Origin: Acidobacteriota bacterium
GTDB taxonomy: Bacteria; Acidobacteriota; Terriglobia; Terriglobales; SCQP01
Direction of reading: 5' to 3'
Length of the DNA: 64,000 nt
NCBI GenBank assembly: GCA_004299485.1
Contig: SCQP01000005.1
Location: forward strand, 1-64,000
Notes under the pieces: model-generated
Databases searched by the model: none
Seen by the model: the letters and a program-made list of their open reading frames with translations, nothing else
What the model was told of the DNA's origin: nothing
Program-made: the position numbers and the translations under genes
Shown here: positions 6,968-16,343 of the stretch, one piece after another
Layout: every line of letters starts with the position of its first letter
Position numbering within the stretch: the first letter of the stretch is position 1

Positions 6968-8257
6968 TCAGCTTTGGTCCATGCTGCCGGTGACGCCGCG
7001 GAAGCCGTGGAGGGCCTGCTTGAGAAGGAACTTGATGACGCGACCGTCGTTGTAGGCCATGGCGACGTTGTGGTTGAGGGTCGAGAAGCAGGTGAGCGAG
7101 CAGGTCTTCTTCATCTCGTCGAGCTGGGGCTTTTCGAATTTGTGGGCGCCAACCGTGCCCCAGTCGCGCGAGGCGGAATAGAGCGGGAAGCAGGGGGCGA
7201 GCGAACCATCGACGCGGACGATGAGAGTGTTCTGGCCGGCGCGGCATTTCCAGGGGCCTTGCTGGCCGCGCATGAAACGCTTCATGGCCTCGAGGCGTTG
7301 AACGGAATCGACCATTTTGTAGCCGGACTTGTTTTTGTCGATGATCCAGTCGATGGTGGCGTCGACCGCGGGCCAGTCGTCGCGGGTGATGTAGGTTTCG
7401 TTGCGCTCCAGGTGCTTGAAGTCGCCATGGTCGGTCATGGGCGACTCGTTGATGTGGTAGTCGGTCGAGATGCCGTGATCATGGGCGATTTCGGTGAGCT
7501 GACGCACGTCGTCTAGATTGTTGCGGCAGATGTTGATGTTGAAAAAGACCGTGAAGCCGTAGCGGTACTGGCGCTTGCAGAGGTATTCGAAGTAGCTGCG
7601 GATGGGGGCGAGCGCCTTGGGCAGGCTGGGTTTGATCTCGACCGAATCGACGGCGAGATTGACGGTGGCGACGCCGGCATCGCCCAACTGATCGATGACC
7701 TCGGGGCGGAGCAGGCGGCCGTTGGTGGGCAAGTAGACCCACATGCCGCGCTTGGTGGCGTAATAGACGACTTTGTGGACGAACTGGGGCCGGAGCAACG
7801 GCTCGCCGCCCATCAGCGCCAGCACGCCGGTGCCGTTGTCGGCGAGCCAGTCGAGCGCGGCGCGGGCGACGGGCTCGGTCATGCCCTTGACGCTGTTGTT
7901 GTAGGCCCAGCAGTAATGGCAGTCGAGGTTGCATTTCCACTCGGTGAACAAGTAGGCGATGATGGGGTGAAAATTCCCGGGCATGACGCGCGAACGGACG
8001 TAGGGGAACAAATAGCCTTTCAGATCCCGGTACACATGACGCGCGCCCCAGTGACGCTGCGGTGGGGTGTCATAGGGAGGGGTGTTGAGATCCTCCTCGC
8101 GGGTAGCGTAAACGTCGGGGCGCTGGGGGAAGGGCGGATCTTCCAGCAGCAAGCCGGTCGGAGGCTGATAGGGCGCGGGCTTAGCCGCAGCGCCCATAAG
8201 AAAATCGTGCAAGCTTACGTCTAAACGATGTTGGGGAGGGGCGGCGGGTTCAGGCAT
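6968..8257 (-). CDS. Radical SAM protein with C-terminal Cys-rich region
   Basis: A 429-aa protein with the radical SAM cluster motif CNLDCHYC (Cys109, Cys113, Cys116) followed by GGEPLLRPQF, the usual GGEP strand. The C-terminal third has scattered Cys (KCRAGQNTL, APCFPLYSA, CSLTCFS) in a SPASM-like arrangement that may hold an auxiliary cluster. The start at 8257 overlaps the end of the activase gene by 8 nt, so translation is coupled. The substrate is unknown. Context suggests it modifies or matures the activase/dehydratase-like pair upstream, or makes their substrate. Confidence 0.85.
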   Translation of the reverse strand: MPEPAAPPQHRLDVSLHDFLMGAAAKPAPYQPPTGLLLEDPPFPQRPDVYATREEDLNTPPYDTPPQRHWGARHVYRDLKGYLFPYVRSRVMPGNFHPIIAYLFTEWKCNLDCHYCWAYNNSVKGMTEPVARAALDWLADNGTGVLALMGGEPLLRPQFVHKVVYYATKRGMWVYLPTNGRLLRPEVIDQLGDAGVATVNLAVDSVEIKPSLPKALAPIRSYFEYLCKRQYRYGFTVFFNINICRNNLDDVRQLTEIAHDHGISTDYHINESPMTDHGDFKHLERNETYITRDDWPAVDATIDWIIDKNKSGYKMVDSVQRLEAMKRFMRGQQGPWKCRAGQNTLIVRVDGSLAPCFPLYSASRDWGTVGAHKFEKPQLDEMKKTCSLTCFSTLNHNVAMAYNDGRVIKFLLKQALHGFRGVTGSMDQS

Positions 8258-11200
8258 GGACGAGGTTGCTCTCAGTTTCCGCGCGCAGTTCGCGTTCGAG
8301 TTCGGCCAGGCGCGCTGCGATGTCACTCTCGGCGGTTTGACGCGCTTTGCGGCGGTCGGCGATGTCCTCGCGGTAGCGGCGCAGGAAGTAGTCGATGGTT
8401 TCCACACGGATGCGAATGGAACCTGTCGGCTTGTTCTCGTCGAGATCCTTGAAGGAAAAGTAGGGCGTGCCGGAGCTTTCGATGATGCCTTCGACCACGC
8501 CGTAAATGGGCGCGTCGTGGCCGCACTTGAAGCTGGAAATCTCGAGCGCCACGAGATTGGGGTGGCGGGCGGTGAACTTGGCCGCCCAGACTTTGTGGTT
8601 GGTGGAGGCGGAGAAGGAATTCTTCCAGACGTCGGAGATGTCCAGCGGATCCTGGATGACGCCGGCGCGGACTTCGGCGCCGAAGAGGCGCTCGAGCAAA
8701 TCTTCATCGAGCGGCAGCAGAGACTGGGAGAAGACGGGATAGCCGAGCTTGCTGAACTCATCGAGGATTTCGTGGTTGAGGCCGGGATCATGATGATACG
8801 GGCGGCCGAGCATGACCAGGCCGACGCGGTCTTCGCGCTCGAGCTGATCGAGAGTTTCGCGCGCGCGGCGGCGCATGTCGGTCTCATAACCGGTCATGGC
8901 GGCGAAGCCGGCCTCGACGGCGCGGACGTTTTCGTCTTCCGTGAGCGAGAGCATGGGATCGAAGGCCTTGAAGAGCTGCCAGGCGAGCAACTTGTGGTCC
9001 TGGAAATCGAGCACGGGGCCGAGAAAGCGCACACCGGCTTCGGCGAACAGGTTTGACTCCTTGATGAAGGCCGCCTTGGCGGTTTCCGGCGTGGCCGTCA
9101 CCGTGGGACAGGCGTTGGAGCCGGTGAGATGGGTGAGCGGGGTGTGGAGTACGTCCACCATGGCAAAGAAGATAGCGTCCAGAGATTTTTTGGGATGCTT
9201 GACGCTGAGCAGGTTGTGGACGTGGGCGATGCCGATTTTGGCCGGGAAGCAGGGGTCGATGGCGCCGCGGCTGGAACCAGCGCGATAGAGATCAGGCGAG
9301 GTGTAGTCGGAGTAGACGATGTTTTCCGGCTTGATGCCCAAGGCCTGGAGGTAGCCGTTGTAGAAGGGCGCGTAGACGTAGGTGTTGAGGACGCGCGGGA
9401 TGCCGATGCGGACCGAACCGCGCGCCCCAAACAGCAGGGCGCGCTGCTTGGCGGCCTCGGCGGCTTTGCCCCAGTGGAAGCCGGCAGCTTTAGGCTCTTC
9501 GGCCACGCAGTCCACGACGGGCGGGCGAAACGCCTCGTGGGCGGCGAGATCGACCAAGTTGGGGTTGGCGGCGCGCATTTTGTCGAGACCGGCTTTGATG
9601 TCTTTCATGGCGCCGAGTTCTTCGACCGTGCCCTTTTCGCAGGTGGCGATAATCAGGCGCTGCTCGCCCTGCAGGATCGGAACTTTCGATTTAAAGTTGG
9701 CGACCGGCTCGGGTTGGGCGTTGGCGATGGTCTGCACGTCGATGAAGGTGCGCAGGCAGTTGTTCTTGCAGAAGTAGCAGCGGGTGGCTTCGTTGCGGGT
9801 GGTGCGGTACTGGATGCGGGCGACGGCGTCGAGTCCGATGAAGGAAGTCTGTTTGCCGCGCCGCCAGAGACGCAACGCTTCGACGGCGGCGCCGATGGCG
9901 CCGGATTCGCCGCAGTGCTGGTGGATGATGATCTCGGGCGGCGCGGCGCCCTTGAAACTGGAACGGATGAAGTCGACTTCGGACTTCACCGCCGCGAGAT
10001 TGTTTTGCGTGCCACCCTGAAGCACGAAGCGCGAGCCGAGGGCGGCGAGACTGGGAATGCCGGCGACGTAGAGGAAAACGTTTTTGGGCAGCACCGCGGC
10101 CAGGCCGGCCAGGATTTCTTCGGCGCGCCAGCCCTGGCGCTGGAAGCTGACGATGTCGGATTGCATGAAGACGGCGCAGCCGTAGCCGAACACGGGCATG
10201 GTCTCGGCGGCGAAGGCGATGTCGGCGTACTTTTCGACCGGGATGCCGAAGCCTTCGGCGGTGGACTGCAGGAAGTAGCCGTTGCCGGCCGAGCATTGGG
10301 TGTTGAGCTTGAAGTCCTTGACGCGGCCGTCTTTGAGGACGATGAGCTTGATATCCTGGCCGCCAACATCGACGATGACGTGGGGATCGTCGTAGAACAG
10401 CATGGCCGATTCGGTGTGGGCGACGGTTTCCACCAGAGCAACATCCGCATGGAGGACATCTTTGAGCATGTCCTTGGCGTAGCCGGTGGTGCCGGCGCCC
10501 AGGATTTCGAGGCGCGCACCGGAGGCTTCGACTTTTTCGCGCAGCTTGGCGCAGACCTCCATCGTGTCCTGAATGGGATTGCCTTTCGAGAGCTGGTAGA
10601 CCTTCTCCAGCACCTGGCGGTGCTCGTCGAGCAGGGCGACTTTGGTCGAGGTTGAGCCGCCATCGAGACCGAGAAAGCCTTTGACGACGTCGCCGGAGGC
10701 AAAGGTCGCGGGCGTGAACGGCACCGGGCGGAATTGCTCACGGAAGGTTTTGAGTTCTTCGGGGTTTTCGACCAGGGCTTTGCCGCCGGATTTGAGCTTC
10801 TCCTGGTGGCGGCCGACGTCGAGGTAATCGAGCAGCGGCGCGGTGCCGGCGTAGACACCGACGTCGGCATCTTCGTCGCGGCCGAAGGCGATGGCGCCGA
10901 GCGCGGCGTAGTATTGAGCGTTGTCGGGCACGCGGATGAGATCTTCCGGTTTGGCGCCGGGCGGGATCTCGACGTGGCGTTCTTCCCAGATGCGGGGTAT
11001 GTTGGCCTGCCAGCATTCGCGCAGGCCCCGGATGAACGAGTTGGGTCCGCCCAGCAGCAGCACGTGCGGCCGCAGGGTGTTGCCGCGCGTGAGCACGCTC
11101 AGGTTCTGCAGGACGATGGCTTCGAAGAGCGAAGCCATCAGCTCGTCATTGGGCGTGCCCGCTTTTTGCAGGCTGTTGATATCGGTTTCGGCAAAGACGC

Positions 11201-11720
11201 CGCATTTGCCCGCAACCTTGTGCAGCTTGATGCCGTGATAGCCCTGGTTGCAGAGATCGACCGGCGGGATTTGCAATTTGGCGTTGATCTTGTCGATGAC
11301 CGCGCCGGTGCCGCCAGCGCACTTGTCGTTCATGGAGGGGATTTTCTTTTTGCGGCCGCCCTGCTCGCCATCCTTGAAGACGATGATCTTGGCGTCCTGA
11401 CCGCCCAGCTCGACCACCGAATGCACCTCGGGATGCAACTGTTCGACCGCCAGGGCGACGGCCGTTACTTCCTGAACGAACTTGGCGCCGATGAGCGTGG
11501 CCAGCGGCCCGGCGCCGGAGCCGGTCATGAAGATGCGGTCGCGGCCGGCGGTGAGACCGGCGTCGGCTTCCATGCGGCGCAGGAACTCGAGGACCTTTTC
11601 CGGCTGCTTGGTCTCGTGGCGCTGGTAGTCGCGCCAGTGAATTTGGTCGGAAGATTCTTCGCCAACCAGAGCTTTGACCGTGGTTGAGCCGACATCGAGG
11701 CCAATCAGGAGGCGTGGCAT
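8250..11720 (-). CDS. Double BadF/HgdC-type ATPase activase with COG3580/DUF2229-like C-terminus
   Basis: A 1156-aa protein. Domain 1 (about 1-320) starts LIGLDVGSTTVKAL and has NDKCAGGTGAVIDK. Domain 2 (about 345-640) starts GFLGLDGGSTSTKVAL and has NTQCSAGNGYF. These are paired ASKHA ATPase folds of 2-hydroxyacyl-CoA dehydratase activases, whose cluster-bridging Cys lies in these motifs. A Cys segment (CYFCKNNCLRTF) follows, then a DUF2229-like region with IGIPRVLNTY, DPCFPAKIG, GSNACPT and FKCGHDAPIYG. Such proteins use ATP to drive low-potential electron transfer. Related proteins often also fuse the COG3581 part; here that is the separate gene upstream. The exact reaction is unknown. Confidence 0.9.
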   Translation of the reverse strand: MPRLLIGLDVGSTTVKALVGEESSDQIHWRDYQRHETKQPEKVLEFLRRMEADAGLTAGRDRIFMTGSGAGPLATLIGAKFVQEVTAVALAVEQLHPEVHSVVELGGQDAKIIVFKDGEQGGRKKKIPSMNDKCAGGTGAVIDKINAKLQIPPVDLCNQGYHGIKLHKVAGKCGVFAETDINSLQKAGTPNDELMASLFEAIVLQNLSVLTRGNTLRPHVLLLGGPNSFIRGLRECWQANIPRIWEERHVEIPPGAKPEDLIRVPDNAQYYAALGAIAFGRDEDADVGVYAGTAPLLDYLDVGRHQEKLKSGGKALVENPEELKTFREQFRPVPFTPATFASGDVVKGFLGLDGGSTSTKVALLDEHRQVLEKVYQLSKGNPIQDTMEVCAKLREKVEASGARLEILGAGTTGYAKDMLKDVLHADVALVETVAHTESAMLFYDDPHVIVDVGGQDIKLIVLKDGRVKDFKLNTQCSAGNGYFLQSTAEGFGIPVEKYADIAFAAETMPVFGYGCAVFMQSDIVSFQRQGWRAEEILAGLAAVLPKNVFLYVAGIPSLAALGSRFVLQGGTQNNLAAVKSEVDFIRSSFKGAAPPEIIIHQHCGESGAIGAAVEALRLWRRGKQTSFIGLDAVARIQYRTTRNEATRCYFCKNNCLRTFIDVQTIANAQPEPVANFKSKVPILQGEQRLIIATCEKGTVEELGAMKDIKAGLDKMRAANPNLVDLAAHEAFRPPVVDCVAEEPKAAGFHWGKAAEAAKQRALLFGARGSVRIGIPRVLNTYVYAPFYNGYLQALGIKPENIVYSDYTSPDLYRAGSSRGAIDPCFPAKIGIAHVHNLLSVKHPKKSLDAIFFAMVDVLHTPLTHLTGSNACPTVTATPETAKAAFIKESNLFAEAGVRFLGPVLDFQDHKLLAWQLFKAFDPMLSLTEDENVRAVEAGFAAMTGYETDMRRRARETLDQLEREDRVGLVMLGRPYHHDPGLNHEILDEFSKLGYPVFSQSLLPLDEDLLERLFGAEVRAGVIQDPLDISDVWKNSFSASTNHKVWAAKFTARHPNLVALEISSFKCGHDAPIYGVVEGIIESSGTPYFSFKDLDENKPTGSIRIRVETIDYFLRRYREDIADRRKARQTAESDIAARLAELERELRAETESNLVHA

Positions 11721-11785
11721 CGCAGGGTTCCTTTCTGAACGGTGTTCGGTTTCCGTGTTCCGTGTTCAGTGCACAGTCGTGGGGG

Positions 11786-13651
11786 CTAGACCGCAGAGGC
11801 GGAGGTAGCGCTAGGTGCGGGCTCGGAGCGATGGCCGTGGGGAACTTTGTTGCGGAGATGGAGGACGAAGTTCGCCGCGACCGAGGTTACGCCTTCGGTG
11901 TGGGGGACGCGATAGAAGGGGCGGCGAAGCTCGGGATGAGCCTGGGTGTAGGCGCGCACGTCGGCGAGGGAGACGCCGGTTTCGCGCAGGATGCGCTCCA
12001 TCTCCATTTTGGCTTTGACTTTGGCTTCGCCCAAGGCCATCTGGACGCGGCTGTGGGCGTTGACGGCGCCTTCCCCACTGGTTTCAATCGGCAGATAGAT
12101 CATGTCGGGGAAACGGTTGACCACCGCGGATTGCGCGCCGTCGGACTGCGAAGAAGGCATGCAGCCGAAGGGCTTGAGGCCGAGCACCATGTGGCAGAGT
12201 TTGTGGGCGGTGTAGTAGACGTTCTTGCCGACTTCGAGATGGCCCTCGCCGCCGCGGGCTAAGTTGTTATAGAAGGGTGCGGCCACGCGCGCCAGCTCCT
12301 TTTGGGGCACGAGGTGATGGGTGATATTGCCCAGGCGCTTGGTCACGCGGTGATAAAACAGCGTCCACATGGCCTCGCCGATGACCAGCATCAGCCACTT
12401 CTGGCGGAATTTGAGCTCGTTGGCCAGCATCTGATGCGGCCGCCTCCAGGTCGCTTTGGGATGGGGCGCGTTGATATGGCGGTTGGCGATGGTGGTGATG
12501 CGGACCAGATGGATCATGTAGGCCACCCAGGTGGCGATGGGTTCGACGATCACCTGGGCGCCTTCCTCCTCGATGAAGCGGAACATATGGAAGTTGCCGT
12601 CACCTTCGGTGATCTGCGCCCAGAACTCGCCGGTGATCTTGACTACCGGCCGCAACCGGGTACGGTCCACCGCGATGGTATTCAGCTTGTCGCGGCACTC
12701 GCGCAGTGCCGAACGGAACTCGCGACCGTAGAGGTGGGAGTAGATCTTGCAAAGAATGCTGCCGGTGTCTTTGATTTTGGTGTGCCGGGCAAGCCAGGGC
12801 CTGATTGCTTTGGGGGCGCGCTCCATCAGCTCGAAGGGGTGCTGATTGTGGATGCGAGTGCAGAGCTGGTTGACGGCCTCGTCAAAGACGCGGTCGGTTT
12901 CGCCTTTGTTCACCTCGAAAGGACGGATTTGGTAGACCAGGTCGTTGATGGCGTCGCCCAGCAGCATGGCATTGAGCATGCTCATGCCAAAGTTGACGGT
13001 GAACTTCAGGCCGGGCTCGCCCGAGGCAGCCTTGATGCCATCTTGCTGCTGGAATAGCAGCACCCGGAAGCCGTCAAAGCCGGCGTTCTTCAGGGCATAG
13101 CGGTACTCGGCCTCGTACATGCCAAAGCGGCAGGGACCGCAGGAGCCGGCGGTAAAGAAGACGTAGTTGTCCACAATCTCCTGGCGCGGCACGCCTTCAG
13201 ATTCGAGTTTTTGCAGGAACTGGACCAGATTGCCGACGGTGAAGTACGTCGGGTTGCACTGGCCGTTGTTGCCGAACTCCTTGCCCAACTGAAATGCCGC
13301 CACGTCGGGCACGGGCAGCACCACGCAGTTGTAGCCGTTGCCCTGAAACGCTGCCTGGATCAGGCGCTCGTGTTTCCAGGTCAGGCCGCCGAACAAGAGG
13401 GTGACGCGGTCGCGCTCCGCACCGGTAAAGGCACGTTCGATGGGGCGGTGAAAGTGCTTGGAGGCGCCGGGCTGGTCCTCGAGGCCAGCCTGCTGACGCA
13501 GCCGCAGCCGTTCGGCAGCCAGGCGCTGCGCAATGGCGCGCTCGCGTTCGGCGTGCAGGGCACCGGCGGAGGAGGCGGCCTGCGCCTTTTGGGCCTGGGC
13601 GGCGGGATCAAGCTGATCGAGAGAAACAAAGGCAGCGCGGGGCAAGGGCAT
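11786..13651 (-). CDS. COG3581-like iron-sulfur protein, 2-hydroxyacyl-CoA dehydratase-related
   Basis: A 621-aa protein starting MPLPRAAFVSLDQLD at 13651. Likely cluster ligands are Cys132 (GNNGQCNPTYF), Cys171 and Cys174 (GSCGPCRFGMYE) and a later FGCMPSSQSDG. These resemble the Cys pattern of the dehydratase D-component/COG3581 family, which receives electrons from the BadF-type activase. It is the first gene of a three-gene unit with the activase (66 bp downstream) and the radical SAM protein. The substrate is unknown; a dehydratase or difficult reductase are both possible. Longer N-terminal readings enter the tandem repeats and were rejected. Confidence 0.85.
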   Translation of the reverse strand: MPLPRAAFVSLDQLDPAAQAQKAQAASSAGALHAERERAIAQRLAAERLRLRQQAGLEDQPGASKHFHRPIERAFTGAERDRVTLLFGGLTWKHERLIQAAFQGNGYNCVVLPVPDVAAFQLGKEFGNNGQCNPTYFTVGNLVQFLQKLESEGVPRQEIVDNYVFFTAGSCGPCRFGMYEAEYRYALKNAGFDGFRVLLFQQQDGIKAASGEPGLKFTVNFGMSMLNAMLLGDAINDLVYQIRPFEVNKGETDRVFDEAVNQLCTRIHNQHPFELMERAPKAIRPWLARHTKIKDTGSILCKIYSHLYGREFRSALRECRDKLNTIAVDRTRLRPVVKITGEFWAQITEGDGNFHMFRFIEEEGAQVIVEPIATWVAYMIHLVRITTIANRHINAPHPKATWRRPHQMLANELKFRQKWLMLVIGEAMWTLFYHRVTKRLGNITHHLVPQKELARVAAPFYNNLARGGEGHLEVGKNVYYTAHKLCHMVLGLKPFGCMPSSQSDGAQSAVVNRFPDMIYLPIETSGEGAVNAHSRVQMALGEAKVKAKMEMERILRETGVSLADVRAYTQAHPELRRPFYRVPHTEGVTSVAANFVLHLRNKVPHGHRSEPAPSATSASAV

Positions 13652-13730
13652 GAGACTACTCCTTGCTTGCGCTTGATTAACGTGGCGGGCCTGGGGTTTC
13701 CTTGGGAGAAGGGAATAATTCTGGAGGCGC

Positions 13731-13868
13731 GGCGCCGGCGGGTTGCCCTGCTTCGCGCTACCGCGGGCTGGATGTCTGGCGCCGGCGGGTTGCCCTGCTT
13801 CGCGCTGCGCGGGCTGGATGCCTGGCACCGGCGGGTTGCCCTGCTTCGCGCTGCGCGGCTACGCAGGG
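13731..13868. repeat. Three tandem 46-47-bp repeats
   Basis: Units start at 13731, 13778 and 13824 with the core GGCGCCGGCGGGTTGCCCTG then CTTCGCGCT, and little divergence. They occupy the space between the M23 gene and the COG3581-like gene, ending at the palindrome at 13869-13905. Only three units and no spacers, so not CRISPR. Confidence 0.85.
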
Positions 13869-13905
13869 CGTACAGCTATTTGCGCTTAGCGCAAATAGCT
13901 GTACG
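13869..13905. repeat. Perfect 17-bp palindrome with the M23 stop codon in its loop
   Basis: CGTACAGCTATTTGCGC (13869-13885) is the exact reverse complement of 13889-13905. The 3-nt loop TTA is the TAA stop of the M23 peptidase read on the minus strand. It may act as an RNA 3'-end stabiliser or terminator-like hairpin; there is no T-tract. Confidence 0.85.
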
Positions 13906-14764
13906 GATTCACCGGGGCGTGGTGAATGCGCACTTCGTAGTGGAGGTGAGGACCCGTGGTCCAACCGCTCTCACCGACATACCCGACGACCTCATCACGA
14001 TCGACCTGCTGGCCGACGGCGACGGCTAAGCTCGACATGTGGGCGTAGAGGGTTTGCACGCCGTGGCCGTGATCGACAATGACCGTGCGGCCATAGCCAT
14101 CCATGATGCCGGCAAACACCACGACGCCGTCGGCGGTGACATGGACTGACGTACCAAAGGGCACGGCAATGTCAATGCCGGCGTGAAAGGCGCCTTCTCC
14201 CTGGAAGGGATCGATGCGTTCGCCGAAGCTGCTGGTGATGCGGCCGCGCACCGGCCAGATGTCCGGCTCCCAGGCGCCCATGCGGTTGTGTAGGGGCAGA
14301 GAGGCTGCCATGGCGCGGGTTTCGAGCACCTGGAAGCTGCTGAGGGTGTCGGCGTAAATCTGGCTGGCCGGCACCAGGTTGGCCGAGGCGGCCAGAGGCA
14401 GGCCAGGGGTGCGGCTGGCGTTGCGGACGCGATCCTTGAGGCTGGCGTTGTGCTTGAAGTTGTACAGGGCGCTGACTTCACTGGCCAGACTGCCCAGGCT
14501 GGCGACCTCAGCTTTATAGGTATCGGCATCCTTGCGGGTGTGATCCAGCTGGGACTCGAGCAGGTTCTGGCGCGAGCGCAGCTCGTTGAAGGCCTGTACC
14601 TTGATGAGCATGCGACCGTAGGAGCCGGCAAAACCGGCAATCGTGACCAGACCCACGGCAGCACAGATGACAAACGCGACAACCCACCTTACCGGGATCG
14701 GGACTCGATCAACCTGGCCGTCCCAGTCATGGCGGACCATAAAGATGTAATAGCGTTTGCGCAA
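13886..14764 (-). CDS. M23 (LytM-type) metallopeptidase, membrane-anchored
   Basis: A 292-aa protein with a TTG start at 14764 (MRKRYYIFMVRHDWDG; alternative ATG at 14740). One N-terminal transmembrane helix (about residues 28-50), a coiled-coil region, then an M23 domain with zinc ligands in FHAGIDIAVP and PHLHYEV. Such enzymes cut peptidoglycan cross-links or, when degenerate, activate amidases; both zinc motifs look intact, so activity is likely. Its last codons form one arm of a 17-bp palindrome. Confidence 0.88.
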   Translation of the reverse strand: MRKRYYIFMVRHDWDGQVDRVPIPVRWVVAFVICAAVGLVTIAGFAGSYGRMLIKVQAFNELRSRQNLLESQLDHTRKDADTYKAEVASLGSLASEVSALYNFKHNASLKDRVRNASRTPGLPLAASANLVPASQIYADTLSSFQVLETRAMAASLPLHNRMGAWEPDIWPVRGRITSSFGERIDPFQGEGAFHAGIDIAVPFGTSVHVTADGVVVFAGIMDGYGRTVIVDHGHGVQTLYAHMSSLAVAVGQQVDRDEVVGYVGESGWTTGPHLHYEVRIHHAPVNPYSYLR

Positions 14765-14977
14765 GGAAAGTCCGGAGGCGGCCCGGGGAGAAAGACATCC
14801 GCCATCAGTGACTCTAGCAATGACGCCGTCCGGCCGTCAATGGTTTGTTGGCTAAAGGGATATTTTTCAATCACTTACAGGATGCGTGGCGGTCAGCGGA
14901 TCAGCTTGTCAGCGGTCAGCTTGAGCACGACACCGGCGGGGGTACGCGGGGGCGTAACCGCCTGCAGGCCAGAAGGC

Positions 14978-15505
14978 TCAGGAGTGGGGCGTGGCGGCGT
15001 AGCGCTGGCGGGAGGCCTCAATGAGGGCGTAGGCGTGGCTGCGGCCGAGCCAGCCCTGGCTGACGACGTCTTTGTACTCGAGAGTCTTGTAGGTGCGGAA
15101 GAAGTGTTCGATGAGGCGCAGCTCGTCTTCGGCGACGTGCTCGAGCTCGCGCACCTCGCGGTAGGTGCGGTCGTGGGTGGCGACGGCCAGGACCTTGTCG
15201 TCCGCGCCTTTTTCATCGCGCATTTTGAGCATGCCGATGGGGGCGGCCTCCAGCATAACGCCAACATCGAGGGGTTCGCTGATCAACACCAGCACATCGA
15301 GCGGATCGCCGTCCTCGGCGAGCGTACTGGGCAGAAAGCCGTAGGCGGTGGGGTAGAACATGGAGGCGTAGAGGACACGGTCGAGGCGGAACACGCCCAG
15401 CGTGACGTCGTACTCGTACTTGGCGCGCGTGCCTTTGGGAATTTCGACGATGGCGTTGACGCGCTCGGGCGCAGCCTCACCCAAGGGCAGATCTTTCAGG
15501 TTCAT
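14978..15505 (-). CDS. ppa: Inorganic pyrophosphatase (family I)
   Basis: A 175-aa protein hydrolysing pyrophosphate to two phosphates in the cytoplasm, the usual family length. The signature EDGDPLDVLVL holds the metal-binding Asp triad, and residues IVEIPKGTRAKYEYD form the N-terminal substrate-binding segment. Its ATG overlaps the stop of the MBL gene by 4 nt, so the two are translationally coupled. Confidence 0.95.
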   Translation of the reverse strand: MNLKDLPLGEAAPERVNAIVEIPKGTRAKYEYDVTLGVFRLDRVLYASMFYPTAYGFLPSTLAEDGDPLDVLVLISEPLDVGVMLEAAPIGMLKMRDEKGADDKVLAVATHDRTYREVRELEHVAEDELRLIEHFFRTYKTLEYKDVVSQGWLGRSHAYALIEASRQRYAATPHS

Positions 15506-16278
15506 AACACGATAGATGGCATGGGCTCGCGCTGCGGGGCGACGTGAAGCTGGGGACGGGAGGAGCGCGGGGCGAGGGCGCGTTCGGCCGAAAGCAGGGC
15601 GAGGCTGGGCAAGTTGTTGTTTTCGCTCAGGTGGGCGAGCACCACGTGGGCGGCGGAGCCATCAAAACCGTCGCTGAGAAACTCGGCCAGGCCGGTATTG
15701 GACAAATGGCCGCGTCGGCCGAGGACACGCTGCTTTAACTCCCAGGGATAGCCGCCAGTTTTGAGCATCTCGAGATCGTGGTTGGATTCCACCACGGCGC
15801 AGTCGGCGTGGTGCAATTGCAGGCGGACGTTTTCGGGCAAATAGCCAAGGTCGGTGACGAACACGACGCGGACGCCCGCGGCACAGAAGCGGAAGGCGAC
15901 CGGATCGGCGGCGTCGTGGGGAATGGCAAAGGACTGAACGGCGATGTCGCCGATTTGCCAGCTTGCGCCGGTGGCAAAGCACTCAACCCGCGGCAGGGCG
16001 TCGCCGGCCGCACCGAGAGCGGCGCGGGTGGCTCCGTTGATAAAGATCGGGACGGGGAATTTCGCCGCCAGGCGGGGCAGGCCAGCAACGTGGTCGCTGT
16101 GCTCGTGGGTGATCAGGACAGCGTCGAGGCGCTCCGGCGCGATACCGGCGAGCATCATGCGCCGCAGCAGCTCGCGGCGGCTGAAGCCGGCATCGAGCAA
16201 CAGACAGGTGGATTCGGTTGCAAGAATCGCAGCGTTGCCGCGGCTGCCGCTGCCGAGAATCGTGAGGCGAACACTCAC
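15502..16278 (-). CDS. MBL-fold hydrolase, YycJ/WalJ-like
   Basis: A 258-aa metallo-beta-lactamase fold protein beginning MSVRLTILGSGSRGNA. The zinc motif ITHEHSDHVAG is intact, and later His/Asp (IPHDAAD, VTDLGYL, ESNHD) complete a two-metal site as in YycJ-type exonucleases. Those enzymes act on single-stranded or flap DNA. The C-terminal 30 residues are low complexity. It is in an operon with ppa downstream. Confidence 0.85.
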   Translation of the reverse strand: MSVRLTILGSGSRGNAAILATESTCLLLDAGFSRRELLRRMMLAGIAPERLDAVLITHEHSDHVAGLPRLAAKFPVPIFINGATRAALGAAGDALPRVECFATGASWQIGDIAVQSFAIPHDAADPVAFRFCAAGVRVVFVTDLGYLPENVRLQLHHADCAVVESNHDLEMLKTGGYPWELKQRVLGRRGHLSNTGLAEFLSDGFDGSAAHVVLAHLSENNNLPSLALLSAERALAPRSSRPQLHVAPQREPMPSIVL

Positions 16279-16343
16279 GGTTCTAAGTTATCAGTTATCA
16301 GTTTTCAGTCGTCAGTTTTTTCCCGCCATTCGATGCTGCGGGG

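Noticed and set aside
6684-7247. Extended 187-aa version of the RHH-like gene
   Set aside because: The extra N-terminus overlaps the radical SAM gene in another frame and is low-complexity; the ATG at 6941 is better.
9129-10655. Long plus-strand ORF (508 aa) in the activase gene
   Set aside because: It is antisense to the clear activase domains; its Gly/Ala/Asp-rich translation is a GC-frame shadow.
13731-13868. Tandem repeats as a CRISPR array
   Set aside because: Only three units, adjoining without spacers, and no cas genes.
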